From Micrococcales bacterium (GTDB lineage: Bacteria; Actinomycetota; Actinomycetes; Actinomycetales; Microbacteriaceae): a stretch of DNA of 64,000 bases. This document shows, in pieces, positions 51,162-60,620 of this stretch. The DNA lies in the NCBI GenBank assembly GCA_017306245.1, contig JAFKIY010000005.1, forward strand, positions 1 through 64,000, read 5' to 3'. Below the pieces are notes generated by a model. That model was given only the letters and a program-made list of their open reading frames with translations. It had not been told where the DNA came from and did not search any database. Numbering within the stretch: position 1 is the first letter of the stretch; each line of letters begins with the position of its first letter. The translations under genes were made by a program, and so were the position numbers.

Positions 51162-51806
51162 TTATTGCTGCGTGGCCAGGAGCAGCGCCACCCAGTCGAA
51201 GCGGATGATCGTCCCCGCGGCGACGAAGATCAGAACATTGAGCATGACCGTGAACCAGAAGTTTCGCGCGAACTTTTCCTTCTGGGTTTTGTGGCGGAAC
51301 AGGTTCTGAGCGATGATTCCGCCCGGCCATCCGCCGACGAGCCCCAGAAGATGGAGTTGCTCTTCCGGAACCCGCCACGTGCCGGCGATCGATGCCCTCT
51401 TGTCCTGCCAGTAGAGCGCGAACGCGACGATGCTCGTGCCGCCGTACACCGCGAAAACCCAGGCGGGCATCCCCCAGAAAACGACCTCGAGGATCATGAT
51501 CGCCACGAAGCACGCGACGGCGAGGTACCCGGCGACCTGGGCTCCCACCCGTCGGGCCGTCGGCGCATGGGACCATTTCTCGCCGACCACGACGACATGC
51601 TCGGCGCGCAGCTTCCCTTCGCGGTTCACTTGCGATTCGAATGTCACGGTCATGCCGTCGTGCGGCCGCTCCTGACGATTCTGGAATGCCTTCACGTGCA
51701 GGAAAAGGTCCGGGCCGCCGTCCTCGGGCCTGATGAATCCGAACCCGCGCTCGTCGTGCCAATTCGTGACGACCCCGCTGAACCGCTTCGCTCCGGGGAG
51801 CGCCAT
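51162..51806 (-). CDS. Cold-shock domain fused to DUF1294 membrane domain
   Basis: The 214-residue protein has an N-terminal cold-shock domain with both RNA-binding motifs (GFGFIRP and DLFLHVKAF) and a C-terminal DUF1294 membrane domain of about four segments (including YWQDKRASIAG and GLVGGWPGGIIAQNLFRHKTQK). The fusion occurs in other bacteria and its role is unknown; membrane-linked RNA binding is a fair guess. ATG 51806 overlaps the moaE stop by one base (TGATG), with GGTGGGG upstream. Confidence 0.85.
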   Translation of the reverse strand: MALPGAKRFSGVVTNWHDERGFGFIRPEDGGPDLFLHVKAFQNRQERPHDGMTVTFESQVNREGKLRAEHVVVVGEKWSHAPTARRVGAQVAGYLAVACFVAIMILEVVFWGMPAWVFAVYGGTSIVAFALYWQDKRASIAGTWRVPEEQLHLLGLVGGWPGGIIAQNLFRHKTQKEKFARNFWFTVMLNVLIFVAAGTIIRFDWVALLLATQQ

Positions 51807-52234
51807 CAGAGCCCCACCCATTCCGATGCGCCGTCGGCGAGGTGCTGGCGCTTCCAGATCGGCACAGTCGCCTTGATTCGCTCCACGAGCAGTTCGCACG
51901 CGTCGAAGGCTTCGCGCCGGTGCGCCGCCGACACCGCGGCGTAGAGCGCCACATCGCCGATTTCCAGATGGCCGATCCGGTGCGCGGCGGCAACCGCGAG
52001 ACCGGTCTCGGCCGACACCGTGGTGCAGCATTCCAGGAGGATCCGCTCGGCATTCGGGTGCGCCTGATAGTCGAGAGAGCTGATGTCGTTGCCGCCGTCA
52101 TGGTTCCGCACGACGCCGGAGAACACGACGACGGCACCGGATGCCGGCGATTCGACGGCGCGCCGGACGGCGGCGTCGTCGATCGGCTGGTCTGTCACGA
52201 TGCCAAAAACGGGGGCCACGTTTCCAGTCTGCAC
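51806..52234 (-). CDS. moaE: Molybdopterin synthase catalytic subunit
   Basis: MoaE joins with MoaD to add dithiolene sulfurs to cyclic pyranopterin monophosphate. The 142-residue protein has GAVVVFSGVVRNHDGGNDISSLDYQAHPNAE, the segment AAHRIGHLEIGDVALYAAVSAAHRREAFDACE and the lysine-rich ERIKATVPIWKRQ near the end. GTG 52234 is a compromise; a TTG at 52240 or a GTG at 52219 are alternatives. It follows moeB with a few bases of overlap or spacing, so sulfur carrier activation and use are co-expressed. Confidence 0.9.
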   Translation of the reverse strand: MQTGNVAPVFGIVTDQPIDDAAVRRAVESPASGAVVVFSGVVRNHDGGNDISSLDYQAHPNAERILLECCTTVSAETGLAVAAAHRIGHLEIGDVALYAAVSAAHRREAFDACELLVERIKATVPIWKRQHLADGASEWVGL

Positions 52235-52236
52235 GA

Positions 52237-53433
52237 TCAATACCTGGCCAGTTCGCGGGCGGCCGTCATCGAGTACGCGTCGATCCCTCCCGCCAGGTGG
52301 CGGACATTGCCGAATCCGGCCTGGCGCAGCATCCGCAGCGCGGCTTCCGAGCGGACGCCGTGGTGGCAGTACAGCACGACGGGGACGTCGCGGCGGATGT
52401 CGCCGAGCCGGCCGCCGAGACTGCCGATCGGGATGAAATCCGACGGTTCGATCACGGCGATCGCGCGTTCGAAGGGTTCGCGGATGTCGACGAGCTGCAG
52501 GGGGTCGCCCCGCTCGATCATCCGGGCCAGTTCGGCCGGGTCGACGATGTCCGGGTGGCCGGCATCCGCGTCGGCAGGAACATCGGCAACCTGGGCGCTC
52601 TCGATTCCGCAGAATGCGTCATAGTCGATGAGTTCCGTGATGGGGGCGGCGCCGTCGCTTCGGCCGTAGGCCAGGTCGCGGAACTTCCCGGTGAGCGCGT
52701 CGTAGGTCGTGACTGTGCCGAGGAGGGGTTCACCGATGCCCGTGATGAGCTTGATCGACTCCGAGCACATGATGGCGCCGATCACCGCGCACACGCTCGG
52801 CAGCACGCCGCCGTCCGTGCAGGACGGCACGGTTCCCGGCGGAGGCGGGGAGGGGAACAGGTCGCGGTAGGTGGGACCGTGTTCGGCCCAGGACACGCTG
52901 ACCTGGCCGTGGTAGCGCAGGATGGCGCCCCACACGAGCGGTTTCCCGGCGATCGCGGCGGCGTCGTTGGCGAGGTAGCGCGTGGGGAAGTTGTCGCTGC
53001 CGTCGAGGAGGAGGTCGTAGCCGCCGAGGACCTGCAGGATGTTGCGGGAGTCGAGGTGTTCGGCGTGACGCTCGATGCGGATCTCGGGGTCGATGGCTTT
53101 CACGGTGTCGCTGATCGAGTCCAGTTTCGACCGGCCGATGTCGGCCATTCCGTGCGCGGTCTGCCTGTGCAGGTTGGAAAGCTCCACGACATCCGTATCG
53201 ACGACGCCGATCGTGCCGATTCCCGCCGAAGCGAGGTAGGGGATCGTCGCGCTGCCCAGACCTCCGGCACCGATGACGAGCACCCTCGCCGCGGCGAGCC
53301 GGCGCTGGGAGTCCTCATCGAATCCGGGCAGGGAGAGCTGGCGGCTGTACCGCGCAAGACGGTGCGGGCTCAGCGCCGGGCCGACCGGAACGAGTGCAGC
53401 ACGTGGGCCCACGCCTGCCTCCCTGGCCATCAT
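52237..53433 (-). CDS. moeB: MoeB-type adenylyltransferase with rhodanese domain
   Basis: The enzyme activates the MoaD C-terminus with ATP and transfers sulfur. The 398-residue protein has the E1-like nucleotide motif LVIGAGGLGSATIPYLASAGIG, DGSDNFPTRYLANDAA and the PSCTDGGVLPSVCA stretch. The zinc-binding CxxC of E. coli MoeB is replaced by TYRD, as in the actinobacterial MoeZ type. A C-terminal rhodanese domain has the active-site loop CHHGVRS. ATG 53433 or the adjacent ATG 53430 can be the start. It lies 35 bp after the DUF6457 gene. Confidence 0.92.
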   Translation of the reverse strand: MMAREAGVGPRAALVPVGPALSPHRLARYSRQLSLPGFDEDSQRRLAAARVLVIGAGGLGSATIPYLASAGIGTIGVVDTDVVELSNLHRQTAHGMADIGRSKLDSISDTVKAIDPEIRIERHAEHLDSRNILQVLGGYDLLLDGSDNFPTRYLANDAAAIAGKPLVWGAILRYHGQVSVSWAEHGPTYRDLFPSPPPPGTVPSCTDGGVLPSVCAVIGAIMCSESIKLITGIGEPLLGTVTTYDALTGKFRDLAYGRSDGAAPITELIDYDAFCGIESAQVADVPADADAGHPDIVDPAELARMIERGDPLQLVDIREPFERAIAVIEPSDFIPIGSLGGRLGDIRRDVPVVLYCHHGVRSEAALRMLRQAGFGNVRHLAGGIDAYSMTAARELARY

Positions 53434-53468
53434 CGGCCGCGAGGGGATTCACGGCCTGAACGTCCAGT

Positions 53469-53744
53469 CTATCCAGCGTCGGCGAGGGCGATCGCGCGGG
53501 AAATCGCCTCCTGAACCGCAGCCGCGGGGTCCTTTCCCGCCTCGACGGCGCGCCCCGCGGCGTAGCCGACGAGATAGGTCGTGAGGGGTGCGGCGGGCCG
53601 CAGAACGGCGTGGGCCACGACCCCGGCGAGGCTCAGGATGCCGTCGATGTCGGCTTCGCCGCGGAACTCGTTCTCGTCGATCCCGAGCTGTTCGCACAGT
53701 TGCCGCACCCAGTCGTTCAGGCGTTGACTTTCCTCCGCGTTCAT
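53469..53744 (-). CDS. DUF6457 domain protein
   Basis: The 91-residue helical protein (LNDWVRQLCEQLGIDENEFRGEADIDGILSLAGVVAHAV, then a Gly/Ala-rich C-terminus with AAAVQEAISRAIALAD) fits DUF6457, a family that often follows mobA in actinobacteria. The ATG overlaps the mobA stop by 4 bp. Function is unknown; a helper role in Moco guanylylation is inferred from linkage only. Confidence 0.7.
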   Translation of the reverse strand: MNAEESQRLNDWVRQLCEQLGIDENEFRGEADIDGILSLAGVVAHAVLRPAAPLTTYLVGYAAGRAVEAGKDPAAAVQEAISRAIALADAG

Positions 53745-54430
53745 CGTGCCCCTTCCTTCATTTCTCTCGTGGGAAGCGTCGCACCCAGTCGGGCCGCATC
53801 CTCCCAGGTATCGACATCGTCGGTCGCACTCGGAAGTCCGGCGACGGGGAGCAGGTCGAGTTCTCCGATCAGGTCCCGCATCGATCGGCCGACAAGTTCG
53901 CCAGGCGAAAATCGGGCGAGAGCGTCCAGCAGTGCCCCGCTGCGGTACAGGCAGGCGAGCGGTTGGCGTCGGCCGGAGGCATCGACCGTGATCGCGCCGT
54001 CCACGCCCGCCTCGGCAGCGGCGAGCGCCGCCACGAGGACGGGCACCTGACGCTCGATGGCGGGCATGTCGCAGGCGAGGACGAGAACGGCGTCGCCGAG
54101 GGGTGCACTCGCAGCGGCGAGCTTGCGCACGCCTGCTTCGAGCGCGGCCGCGGGCCCGGCGAACGGCGGCTCCTCGCGCGTGACCAGCACGCTGTCGCCA
54201 AACGCCGCATCGCCAAACACCACGTTGCCTGGTGTCCTGCCGGCGGACACCGCGCGATCCAGTTCAGCCAGGTCGATGGGGCCGACGACGACGCAGCGAC
54301 GGGATACGCCCAGTGCCGCAGAAACCGTGAGTTCCACGAGGCTTCGGCCGCCGACCTGGAGCGCGGACTTCGCGACGAATCCGAGCCTCGCGCTTCGTCC
54401 CCCCGCGAGAATCACCGCATCGATCAGCAT
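53741..54430 (-). CDS. mobA: Molybdenum cofactor guanylyltransferase
   Basis: MobA attaches GMP to Moco to make the MGD form needed by NarG and FdhF-type enzymes. The 229-residue protein has the nucleotidyltransferase signature LAGGRSARLGFVAKSAL, with the substrate loop ACDMPAIERQVP and a C-terminal DDVDTWEDAARLGA. TAGAGT lies 6 nt before ATG 54430, so it heads a leaderless operon mobA-DUF6457-moeB-moaE. The divergent neighbour is the MGD-dependent enzyme. Confidence 0.88.
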   Translation of the reverse strand: MLIDAVILAGGRSARLGFVAKSALQVGGRSLVELTVSAALGVSRRCVVVGPIDLAELDRAVSAGRTPGNVVFGDAAFGDSVLVTREEPPFAGPAAALEAGVRKLAAASAPLGDAVLVLACDMPAIERQVPVLVAALAAAEAGVDGAITVDASGRRQPLACLYRSGALLDALARFSPGELVGRSMRDLIGELDLLPVAGLPSATDDVDTWEDAARLGATLPTREMKEGAR

Positions 54431-54484
54431 GCGCTCACTCTAATTGATGGCGAAATCAGCGGGCGGAAACGGCAAGATAGAGGG
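54431..54484. promoter_or_regulatory. Divergent promoter mobA / FdhF-like gene
   Basis: The 54-bp gap has TAGAGT on the minus strand (54437-54442), 6 nt from the mobA ATG, and CAAGAT on the plus strand (54473-54478), 6 nt from ATG 54485. Both look leaderless. Confidence 0.5.
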
Positions 54485-56839
54485 ATGAGACGCCGAGCGC
54501 CACGCCGCGACATCGATGAGAGCAACCTCACGGTCTCGAAGCCGAAGACGAAAGCGGCCGGGCTGGAGGCGGTGGCCATCGCCCTGGACCGGGGCGTCGC
54601 CCAGGCGGGAGTCGGGCGAACCGCCAGAGCGCTGCTTCGACTCAATCAGGATGGCGGCACCGACTGCCCGGGTTGCGCCTGGCCGGAAACCATCACGGGC
54701 AGGCGCAAGGTGGCCGAGTTCTGCGAAAACGGAGCGAAGGCGGTCGCCGAAGAGAACACGAAGCGCACGGTCACGCCGAAGTTCTGGGCCACGCACTCGA
54801 TCGCGGAACTCTCCGACAAGACGGAGTTCTGGCTGGGAAACCAGGGGCGGATCACGGAACCCGTCATCATCCGACCCGGGGAAACGCACTATTCCCGGAT
54901 CAGCTGGACGGAAGCATTCGACCTCATCGGCGAACGGATCCGCGCCACGACCCCGAATCGCTGCGTGTTCTACACCTCGGGGCGCACCGCGAACGAGACG
55001 GCGTTCATGTACCAGCTGTTCGCGCGCTCGCTCGGCACCAACAACCTTCCGGACTGCTCCAATATGTGCCACGAATCGTCCGGTGCCGCGCTGAATTCCA
55101 CGATCGGGACCGGAAAGGGCACGGTGTCCCTCGACGACATCGAGGCGGCGGAACTCATTTTCGTCGTCGGGCAGAATCCGGGGACGAATCATCCGCGGAT
55201 GCTCTCGGCGCTGAAGGACTGCAAAGACCGGGGCGGAACGATCGTCGCGGTGAATCCGCTGCCGGAGGCCGGGCTCCTGCGCTTCAAGGATCCGCAGACC
55301 GTCGGCGGCCTCATCGGCAACGGCACCGCGCTCGCAGACCACTTCCTGCAAATCAAGGTCGGCGGGGACCTCGCCCTGTTTCAGGCGTTCGGCCACCTCC
55401 TGCTGAAGGCGGAAGAGGCGGCGCCGGGAACCGTCCTCGACGCGGACTTCATCGACGACGTGACGGACGGCATCGACGCGTACCGGTCCGCCAGAGCCAT
55501 TCTCGACTGGGATGAGACCGAGAAGGCCACCGGGTTGACCCGGGAGCAGATCACCGAGGTCGCCGGCCTGCTCGCGCGGTCGAAGGCGACCATCTTCTGC
55601 TGGGCGCTCGGACTGACGCAGCAACCGCACTCGGTGAACACGATCCGCGAAATCATCAACCTGCTGTTGCTGCAGGGAAACTTCGGCAAGCCGGGCGCCG
55701 GAGCCTGCCCTGTGCGCGGGCACTCCAACGTGCAGGGTGACCGCACCATGGGCGTGTGGGAGCAGCCGGTCGGGTGGATGACCGACCGGCAGGGAGCCGA
55801 ATTCGGGATCACGGTTCCCACCGAGCCCGGTTACGACTCCGTGCAGACCGTCAACGCGTTCGCGAACGGAGAGGTCGACGTGTTCGTGTCGATGGGCGGA
55901 AACTTCGCCCTCGCGAGCCCGGACACGGAGCTCATCGAGGGAGCCATGAAGCGGGCGGGCCTCACGGTGCACGTTTCGACCAAACCGAACCGGTCCCACG
56001 TGGTGCACGGACAGACCTCGATCATCCTTCCGACGCTCGGCCGCACCGACACGGACGACAAGCATCCGAACGGCAGGCAGATCCTGTCCGTCGAGGATTC
56101 CATGTCGGTGATCCGGTCCACGCAGGGTCGGCTGGCGCCGGTATCCGACCATTTGCTCGCCGAGCCCGTCATCATCGCGCGCATGGCGGTCGCGACGCTC
56201 GGCGAAGACCACCCGGTGGACTGGAGGGCGATGGCGGAAGACTACGACGTCATCCGCGACCACATCGCGAGGGTGATCCCCGGGTTCGAGGATTTCAACC
56301 GGCGCGTGCGGGAGCGCAACGGATTCGTGCTCCCCAGCCCGCCGCGCGACCGGCGCTCGTTCGTGAACGACATCGGCCGCGGCAAGTTCACGGTGAGCCC
56401 GCTGGAGTACCTGACGCCGCCCCCAGGCCATTTCACCCTGCAGACCCTGCGCAGCCACGATCAGTACAACACCACGTCTTACGGGCAGGATGACCGCTAC
56501 CGGGGCATCTCCCAGGGCCGCCGCGTCATCCTCATCCACCCGGACGACCTGGCCGAAGCGGGCTTCGCCGACCGGCAGCTCGTGGACGTCATCAGCACGT
56601 TCGGCGGGACGGAACGCAGGGCAGACCGATTCCGTCTCGTCGCGTATCCGAGCGCGCGCGGCTGCGTCGCAGCGTACTTTCCGGAGGCGAACGCGCTCGT
56701 GCATCGCGAGCTGCTCGCGCGCGAATCGAACACGCCGGGGTTCAAGGCGATGGCGGTGCGTTTCGTCGCGCGGCAGGATGACGATGACGATTCGGGAGCC
56801 GACATCGGCGATGCCGTCGAAGTCGAGTTGGCCCGATGA
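54485..56839 (+). CDS. FdhF/YdeP family molybdopterin oxidoreductase
   Basis: The 784-residue protein is a Mo-bis-MGD enzyme. It has TNNLPDCSNMCHESSG, where C195-H196 align with the Sec-His of formate dehydrogenase H, VVGQNPGTNHPRML, and the C-terminal MGD-binding domain with YRGISQGRRVILIHPDDL. The N-terminal CPGCAWPE segment replaces the usual 4Fe-4S motif. The family name includes formate dehydrogenases, but YdeP members have no proven formate activity, so substrate is open. The downstream fdhD gene overlaps it by 4 bp. Confidence 0.88.
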   Translation: MRRRAPRRDIDESNLTVSKPKTKAAGLEAVAIALDRGVAQAGVGRTARALLRLNQDGGTDCPGCAWPETITGRRKVAEFCENGAKAVAEENTKRTVTPKFWATHSIAELSDKTEFWLGNQGRITEPVIIRPGETHYSRISWTEAFDLIGERIRATTPNRCVFYTSGRTANETAFMYQLFARSLGTNNLPDCSNMCHESSGAALNSTIGTGKGTVSLDDIEAAELIFVVGQNPGTNHPRMLSALKDCKDRGGTIVAVNPLPEAGLLRFKDPQTVGGLIGNGTALADHFLQIKVGGDLALFQAFGHLLLKAEEAAPGTVLDADFIDDVTDGIDAYRSARAILDWDETEKATGLTREQITEVAGLLARSKATIFCWALGLTQQPHSVNTIREIINLLLLQGNFGKPGAGACPVRGHSNVQGDRTMGVWEQPVGWMTDRQGAEFGITVPTEPGYDSVQTVNAFANGEVDVFVSMGGNFALASPDTELIEGAMKRAGLTVHVSTKPNRSHVVHGQTSIILPTLGRTDTDDKHPNGRQILSVEDSMSVIRSTQGRLAPVSDHLLAEPVIIARMAVATLGEDHPVDWRAMAEDYDVIRDHIARVIPGFEDFNRRVRERNGFVLPSPPRDRRSFVNDIGRGKFTVSPLEYLTPPPGHFTLQTLRSHDQYNTTSYGQDDRYRGISQGRRVILIHPDDLAEAGFADRQLVDVISTFGGTERRADRFRLVAYPSARGCVAAYFPEANALVHRELLARESNTPGFKAMAVRFVARQDDDDDSGADIGDAVEVELAR

Positions 56840-57666
56840 GCCGAATCACCGCGCGACGAAGGGTCACGAGGGTCACGCTCGGAGAGCGGCAGAGCAGGCG
56901 AGAGGACCTTCTCGCCGTCGAAGAACCCCTCGAAATCCGGGTTGGCGGCCGTTCGCTCGTCATCACCATGCGCACGCCGGGTCACGACTTCGACCTGGCA
57001 GCCGGGTTCCTCGTGTCGGAGGGCGTGATCTTCGAGCAGGATCACGTCCGAACGGCCCGATACTGCGCGGGCGCGGGCGAGGAACACCTCAACACCTACA
57101 ACATCCTCGACGTGACCCTCGGACCCGGGGTCGCCCCACCCGACCCCAGCCTCGAACGCTCCTTCTACACGACGAGTTCCTGCGGGCTGTGCGGAAAAGC
57201 CAGCATCGACGCGGTGCGCACCCACTCCGTGTTCACGGTGGACCGCGACGAGGCATCCGTCAGCGCTGAGGCGCTCGCCGAACTCCCCGACCGTCTGCGG
57301 TCCGAACAGGCCGTGTTCGACCAGACCGGCGGACTGCACGCAGCGGCCCTGTTCGATGCGGCGACCGGCGAGCTGCTGGTTCTCCGCGAGGATGTCGGTC
57401 GGCACAACGCGGTCGACAAGGTCGTCGGCTGGGCGCTCAAGGAGGGCCGTCTTCCTCTGCGCGGCACCGTTCTCATGGTGTCGGGGCGGGCCAGCTTCGA
57501 ACTCGCGCAGAAGGCGCTCATGGCGGGGATCCCGATTCTGGCCGCCGTGTCCGCCCCGTCCTCGCTCGCCGCAGAGCTCGCGGAAGACCAGGGGATGACG
57601 CTCGTCGGGTTCCTCAGGGGCGACTCGATGGTCGTCTACTCCGGCGGCCAGCGCGTCGTAGACTGA
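56836..57666 (+). CDS. fdhD: Formate dehydrogenase accessory sulfurtransferase
   Basis: FdhD transfers sulfur from a cysteine desulfurase to the Mo centre of FDH-type enzymes. The 276-residue protein has the redox pair in SSCGLCGKAS near residue 118 and the C-terminal segments LLVLREDVGRHNAVDKVVGWAL and VSGRASFELAQKA. ATG 56836 overlaps the FdhF-like stop. Its presence indicates that the adjacent enzyme carries a terminal sulfido ligand. Confidence 0.93.
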   Translation: MSRITARRRVTRVTLGERQSRREDLLAVEEPLEIRVGGRSLVITMRTPGHDFDLAAGFLVSEGVIFEQDHVRTARYCAGAGEEHLNTYNILDVTLGPGVAPPDPSLERSFYTTSSCGLCGKASIDAVRTHSVFTVDRDEASVSAEALAELPDRLRSEQAVFDQTGGLHAAALFDAATGELLVLREDVGRHNAVDKVVGWALKEGRLPLRGTVLMVSGRASFELAQKALMAGIPILAAVSAPSSLAAELAEDQGMTLVGFLRGDSMVVYSGGQRVVD

Positions 57667-57676
57667 GCCCGCGCCG

Positions 57677-60463
57677 TCAGGCGGCCAGCAACTGGCGCAG
57701 CACGTACTGCAGGATGCCGCCGTGCTGGAAGTACGCCGCCTCCGCCGGGGTGTCGATGCGCACCTTCGCCTCGAACGTGCGCTCGCCCGCATCCGATTTC
57801 ACCGTGACCGTGACCGTGTCCGGAGTGCGGTCTTTCCCGGCGAGCCCGGTGATCGAGAAGGTTTCCTCGCCGGTGAGCCCGAGCGACTCCGCCGAGTCCC
57901 CGTCCTTGAATTGAAGAGGGAGCACGCCCATCCCGATGAGGTTCGAGCGGTGGATGCGTTCGAAGCTTGTCGCGAGAACCGCCTTCACCCCGAGCAGCAG
58001 CGTGCCCTTCGCGGCCCAGTCGCGCGAGGAGCCGGAGCCGTACTCCGAGCCGGCGATCACGAGAAGCGGAACACCATCTTTCTGATATTTCCGGCTCGCG
58101 TCGAAAATGCTCATCTGTTCGCCGTCCGGCAGGTGGCGGGTCTCCCCGCCCTCTACCCCGGGAACCAGAAGGTTGCGCAGGCGGATGTTCGCAAACGTGC
58201 CGCGGATCATCACCTCGTGGTTGCCGCGCCGCGACCCGTACGAGTTGAAGTCGGAGGGTTTCACCCCGTTCTCCTGCAGCCACCGCCCGGCCGGGGAATC
58301 GCGTTTGATGCTGCCGGCGGGCGAAATGTGGTCGGTCGTGACCGAATCGCCCAGCAGGGCGAGCACGCGAGCATCCGTGATGTCCTTGAGCGCTTCAGGC
58401 TCGCGCGGCATGCCCTCGAAGTACGGCGGCTGGCGCACGTAGGTGGAGGTGTTGTCCCACGCGAACATGTCCGCATCCGGGATCTCGAGCGACTGCCAGT
58501 TGTGGTCGCCGTCGAAAACGTTCGCGTACCCTTCCGTGAACATGCTCGACTCGACGGATTTTCCGATGAGCTTCTGCACTTCTTCGCTCGTCGGCCAGAT
58601 GTCGCGAAGGTACACGTCCTGACCGTCGGATCCCGTGCCGAGCGGGTCGGACAGGAGGTCGATGTTCATGGTGCCGGCGAGCGCATAGGCGACCACGAGG
58701 GGCGGCGACATGAGGAAGTTCATTTGCGTCTGCGGGTGGATGCGTCCCTCGAAGTTGCGGTTCCCGGACAGCACAGCGCTCACGTTGAGGTGGTGGTCGT
58801 CGACCGCCTTCGCGACCTCGGGGATGAGCGGCCCGGAGTTGCCGATGCACGTCGTGCACCCGTAACCGACGAGGTTGAAGCCCAGCTTGTCGAGGTACGG
58901 GGTGAGCCCGGCCCGCTCGTAGTAATCGGTGACGATCCGGGAACCCGGAGCCAGGGAGGTCTTCACCCACGGCTTCGACGACAGCCCCAGTTCGACTGCC
59001 CGCTTCGCCATGAGTCCGGCGCCGATCATGACCTCCGGGTTGGAGGTGTTCGTGCAGGAGGTGATCGCCGCGATCACGACGTGGCCGTTGTCGACATCCG
59101 AGGTGGTTCCATCGGAAAACGTGACGGGTGCCGGCTCGGACAGCCACGGAACCTCCTCGTGCGGCACGTCCCGGTTGATCGGCTTGCCGTCGTTTTGGAG
59201 AGAACCGAACGCGATCGGGTCGCTTGCCGGGAACGACTCGTCTGAGGCCTCGTCCAGGCCGGACAGGATCTCCGGGACCTGCGATCCTTCCGTGAGGATG
59301 ACGCTGACCACTTTGCGCGCCTTGCGCAGCGGGATGCGGTCCTGAGGGCGCTTGGGGCCCGCGATCGACGGCTCCACCGTGGCGAGATCGAGCTTCACGA
59401 TCTTCGAGTACTCGGCCTCGTGCTCAGGGTCGTGCCACAGGCCCTGTTCCTTCGCGTACGCTTCCACGAGTTCGACCTGGGATTCCGCCCGCCCGGTGAG
59501 CCTCAAGTACTTGAGCGTCTCGTCATCGATCGGGAAGATGGCGCACGTCGACCCGTACTCCGGGCTCATGTTGCCGAGCGTTGCGCGGTTGGCGAGCGGG
59601 ATCGAGGAGACGCCGGGGCCGAAGAATTCGACGAATTTGCCGACGACGCCGACCTTGCGCAGCGTGTGCGCGACCGTGAGCACGAGGTCGGTGGCGGTCG
59701 CACCTTCGGGGAGCTTGCCCGTCAGTTTCACCCCGACGACGGGCGGAACGAGCATGCTCATGGGCTGGCCGAGCATGGCCGCCTCAGCCTCGATTCCGCC
59801 GACACCCCAGCCGAGCACGCCGAGCCCGTTGACCATGGGGGTGTGCGAGTCGGTGCCGACGAGCGTATCGCAGTACGCCTGGGTCACGCCGTTGCGCTCA
59901 CGGGTGAACACCACGCGAGCGAGGTATTCGAGGTTAACCTGGTGGACGATTCCGGTGTCCGGAGGGACGACGAGGAAGTCATCGAAGGCCTGCTGCGCGT
60001 ACCGCAGAAGCTGATAGCGCTCCTGGTTGCGGGAGAACTCGAGATCCGCGTTGACCTGGAAGGCGCTCGCCGCGCCGAACGCGTCGGCGATGACGGAGTG
60101 GTCGATCACGAGCTCAGAGGGGATGAGCGGGTTGATCTTCTGAGGATCGCCGTCGAACGAGGCCATGGCATCGCGCATCGCGACGAGGTCGACGACGCAC
60201 GGAACGCCGGTGAAGTCCTGCAGCAACACGCGTGCCGGGGTGTACTGGATTTCGGCGCCATGGTCGGCGGCCGGATCCCAGTCCGCCACCGCCTGCACCT
60301 GCTCCTTCGTGACGAGCGTGTCGTCCTCGTTGCGCAGCAGGTTCTCCAGCAGCACCTTGAGACTGTACGGGAGCCGCTTCGAACCCTCCACGACATCCAG
60401 TCGGTAGATTTCGTATTTCTTGCCGCCGATCGTCAGATCGCTTTTCGCACCGAAACTGTTCAT
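57677..60463 (-). CDS. acnA: Aconitate hydratase
   Basis: Aconitase interconverts citrate and isocitrate with a 4Fe-4S cluster. The 928-residue protein shows [33 protein letters not shown], cluster cysteines in TSCTNTSN and [11 protein letters not shown], and [16 protein letters not shown] in the swivelling domain. ATG 60463 has GGAGGT 8 nt upstream; a longer frame is only open sequence. It ends 10 bp from the convergent fdhD stop and is divergent from the pyruvate dehydrogenase operon. Confidence 0.97.
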   Translation of the reverse strand: MNSFGAKSDLTIGGKKYEIYRLDVVEGSKRLPYSLKVLLENLLRNEDDTLVTKEQVQAVADWDPAADHGAEIQYTPARVLLQDFTGVPCVVDLVAMRDAMASFDGDPQKINPLIPSELVIDHSVIADAFGAASAFQVNADLEFSRNQERYQLLRYAQQAFDDFLVVPPDTGIVHQVNLEYLARVVFTRERNGVTQAYCDTLVGTDSHTPMVNGLGVLGWGVGGIEAEAAMLGQPMSMLVPPVVGVKLTGKLPEGATATDLVLTVAHTLRKVGVVGKFVEFFGPGVSSIPLANRATLGNMSPEYGSTCAIFPIDDETLKYLRLTGRAESQVELVEAYAKEQGLWHDPEHEAEYSKIVKLDLATVEPSIAGPKRPQDRIPLRKARKVVSVILTEGSQVPEILSGLDEASDESFPASDPIAFGSLQNDGKPINRDVPHEEVPWLSEPAPVTFSDGTTSDVDNGHVVIAAITSCTNTSNPEVMIGAGLMAKRAVELGLSSKPWVKTSLAPGSRIVTDYYERAGLTPYLDKLGFNLVGYGCTTCIGNSGPLIPEVAKAVDDHHLNVSAVLSGNRNFEGRIHPQTQMNFLMSPPLVVAYALAGTMNIDLLSDPLGTGSDGQDVYLRDIWPTSEEVQKLIGKSVESSMFTEGYANVFDGDHNWQSLEIPDADMFAWDNTSTYVRQPPYFEGMPREPEALKDITDARVLALLGDSVTTDHISPAGSIKRDSPAGRWLQENGVKPSDFNSYGSRRGNHEVMIRGTFANIRLRNLLVPGVEGGETRHLPDGEQMSIFDASRKYQKDGVPLLVIAGSEYGSGSSRDWAAKGTLLLGVKAVLATSFERIHRSNLIGMGVLPLQFKDGDSAESLGLTGEETFSITGLAGKDRTPDTVTVTVKSDAGERTFEAKVRIDTPAEAAYFQHGGILQYVLRQLLAA

Positions 60464-60620
60464 GTCCCATACCTCCGCCAGACCGACGGTGGTGAACTCA
60501 CCGCCGACGGTGATCCTTACCCCATGCTCCGCTGTTCCTCGTGCAGTGTCAACGCGGGCTGCAGCAGAACCAGGCGAGGCATAGGCTGGAAGAAGGCGGT
60601 CTACCGAAAGTGAGGCCCGA

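Noticed and set aside
55060..55075. Selenocysteine in the FdhF-like enzyme
   Set aside because: The codon at the active-site position is TGC, not TGA, and no Sec insertion genes are in view.
54440..56704. 754-codon open frame antisense to the FdhF-like gene
   Set aside because: It has the same composition as other antisense shadows and overlaps a clear molybdoenzyme gene.
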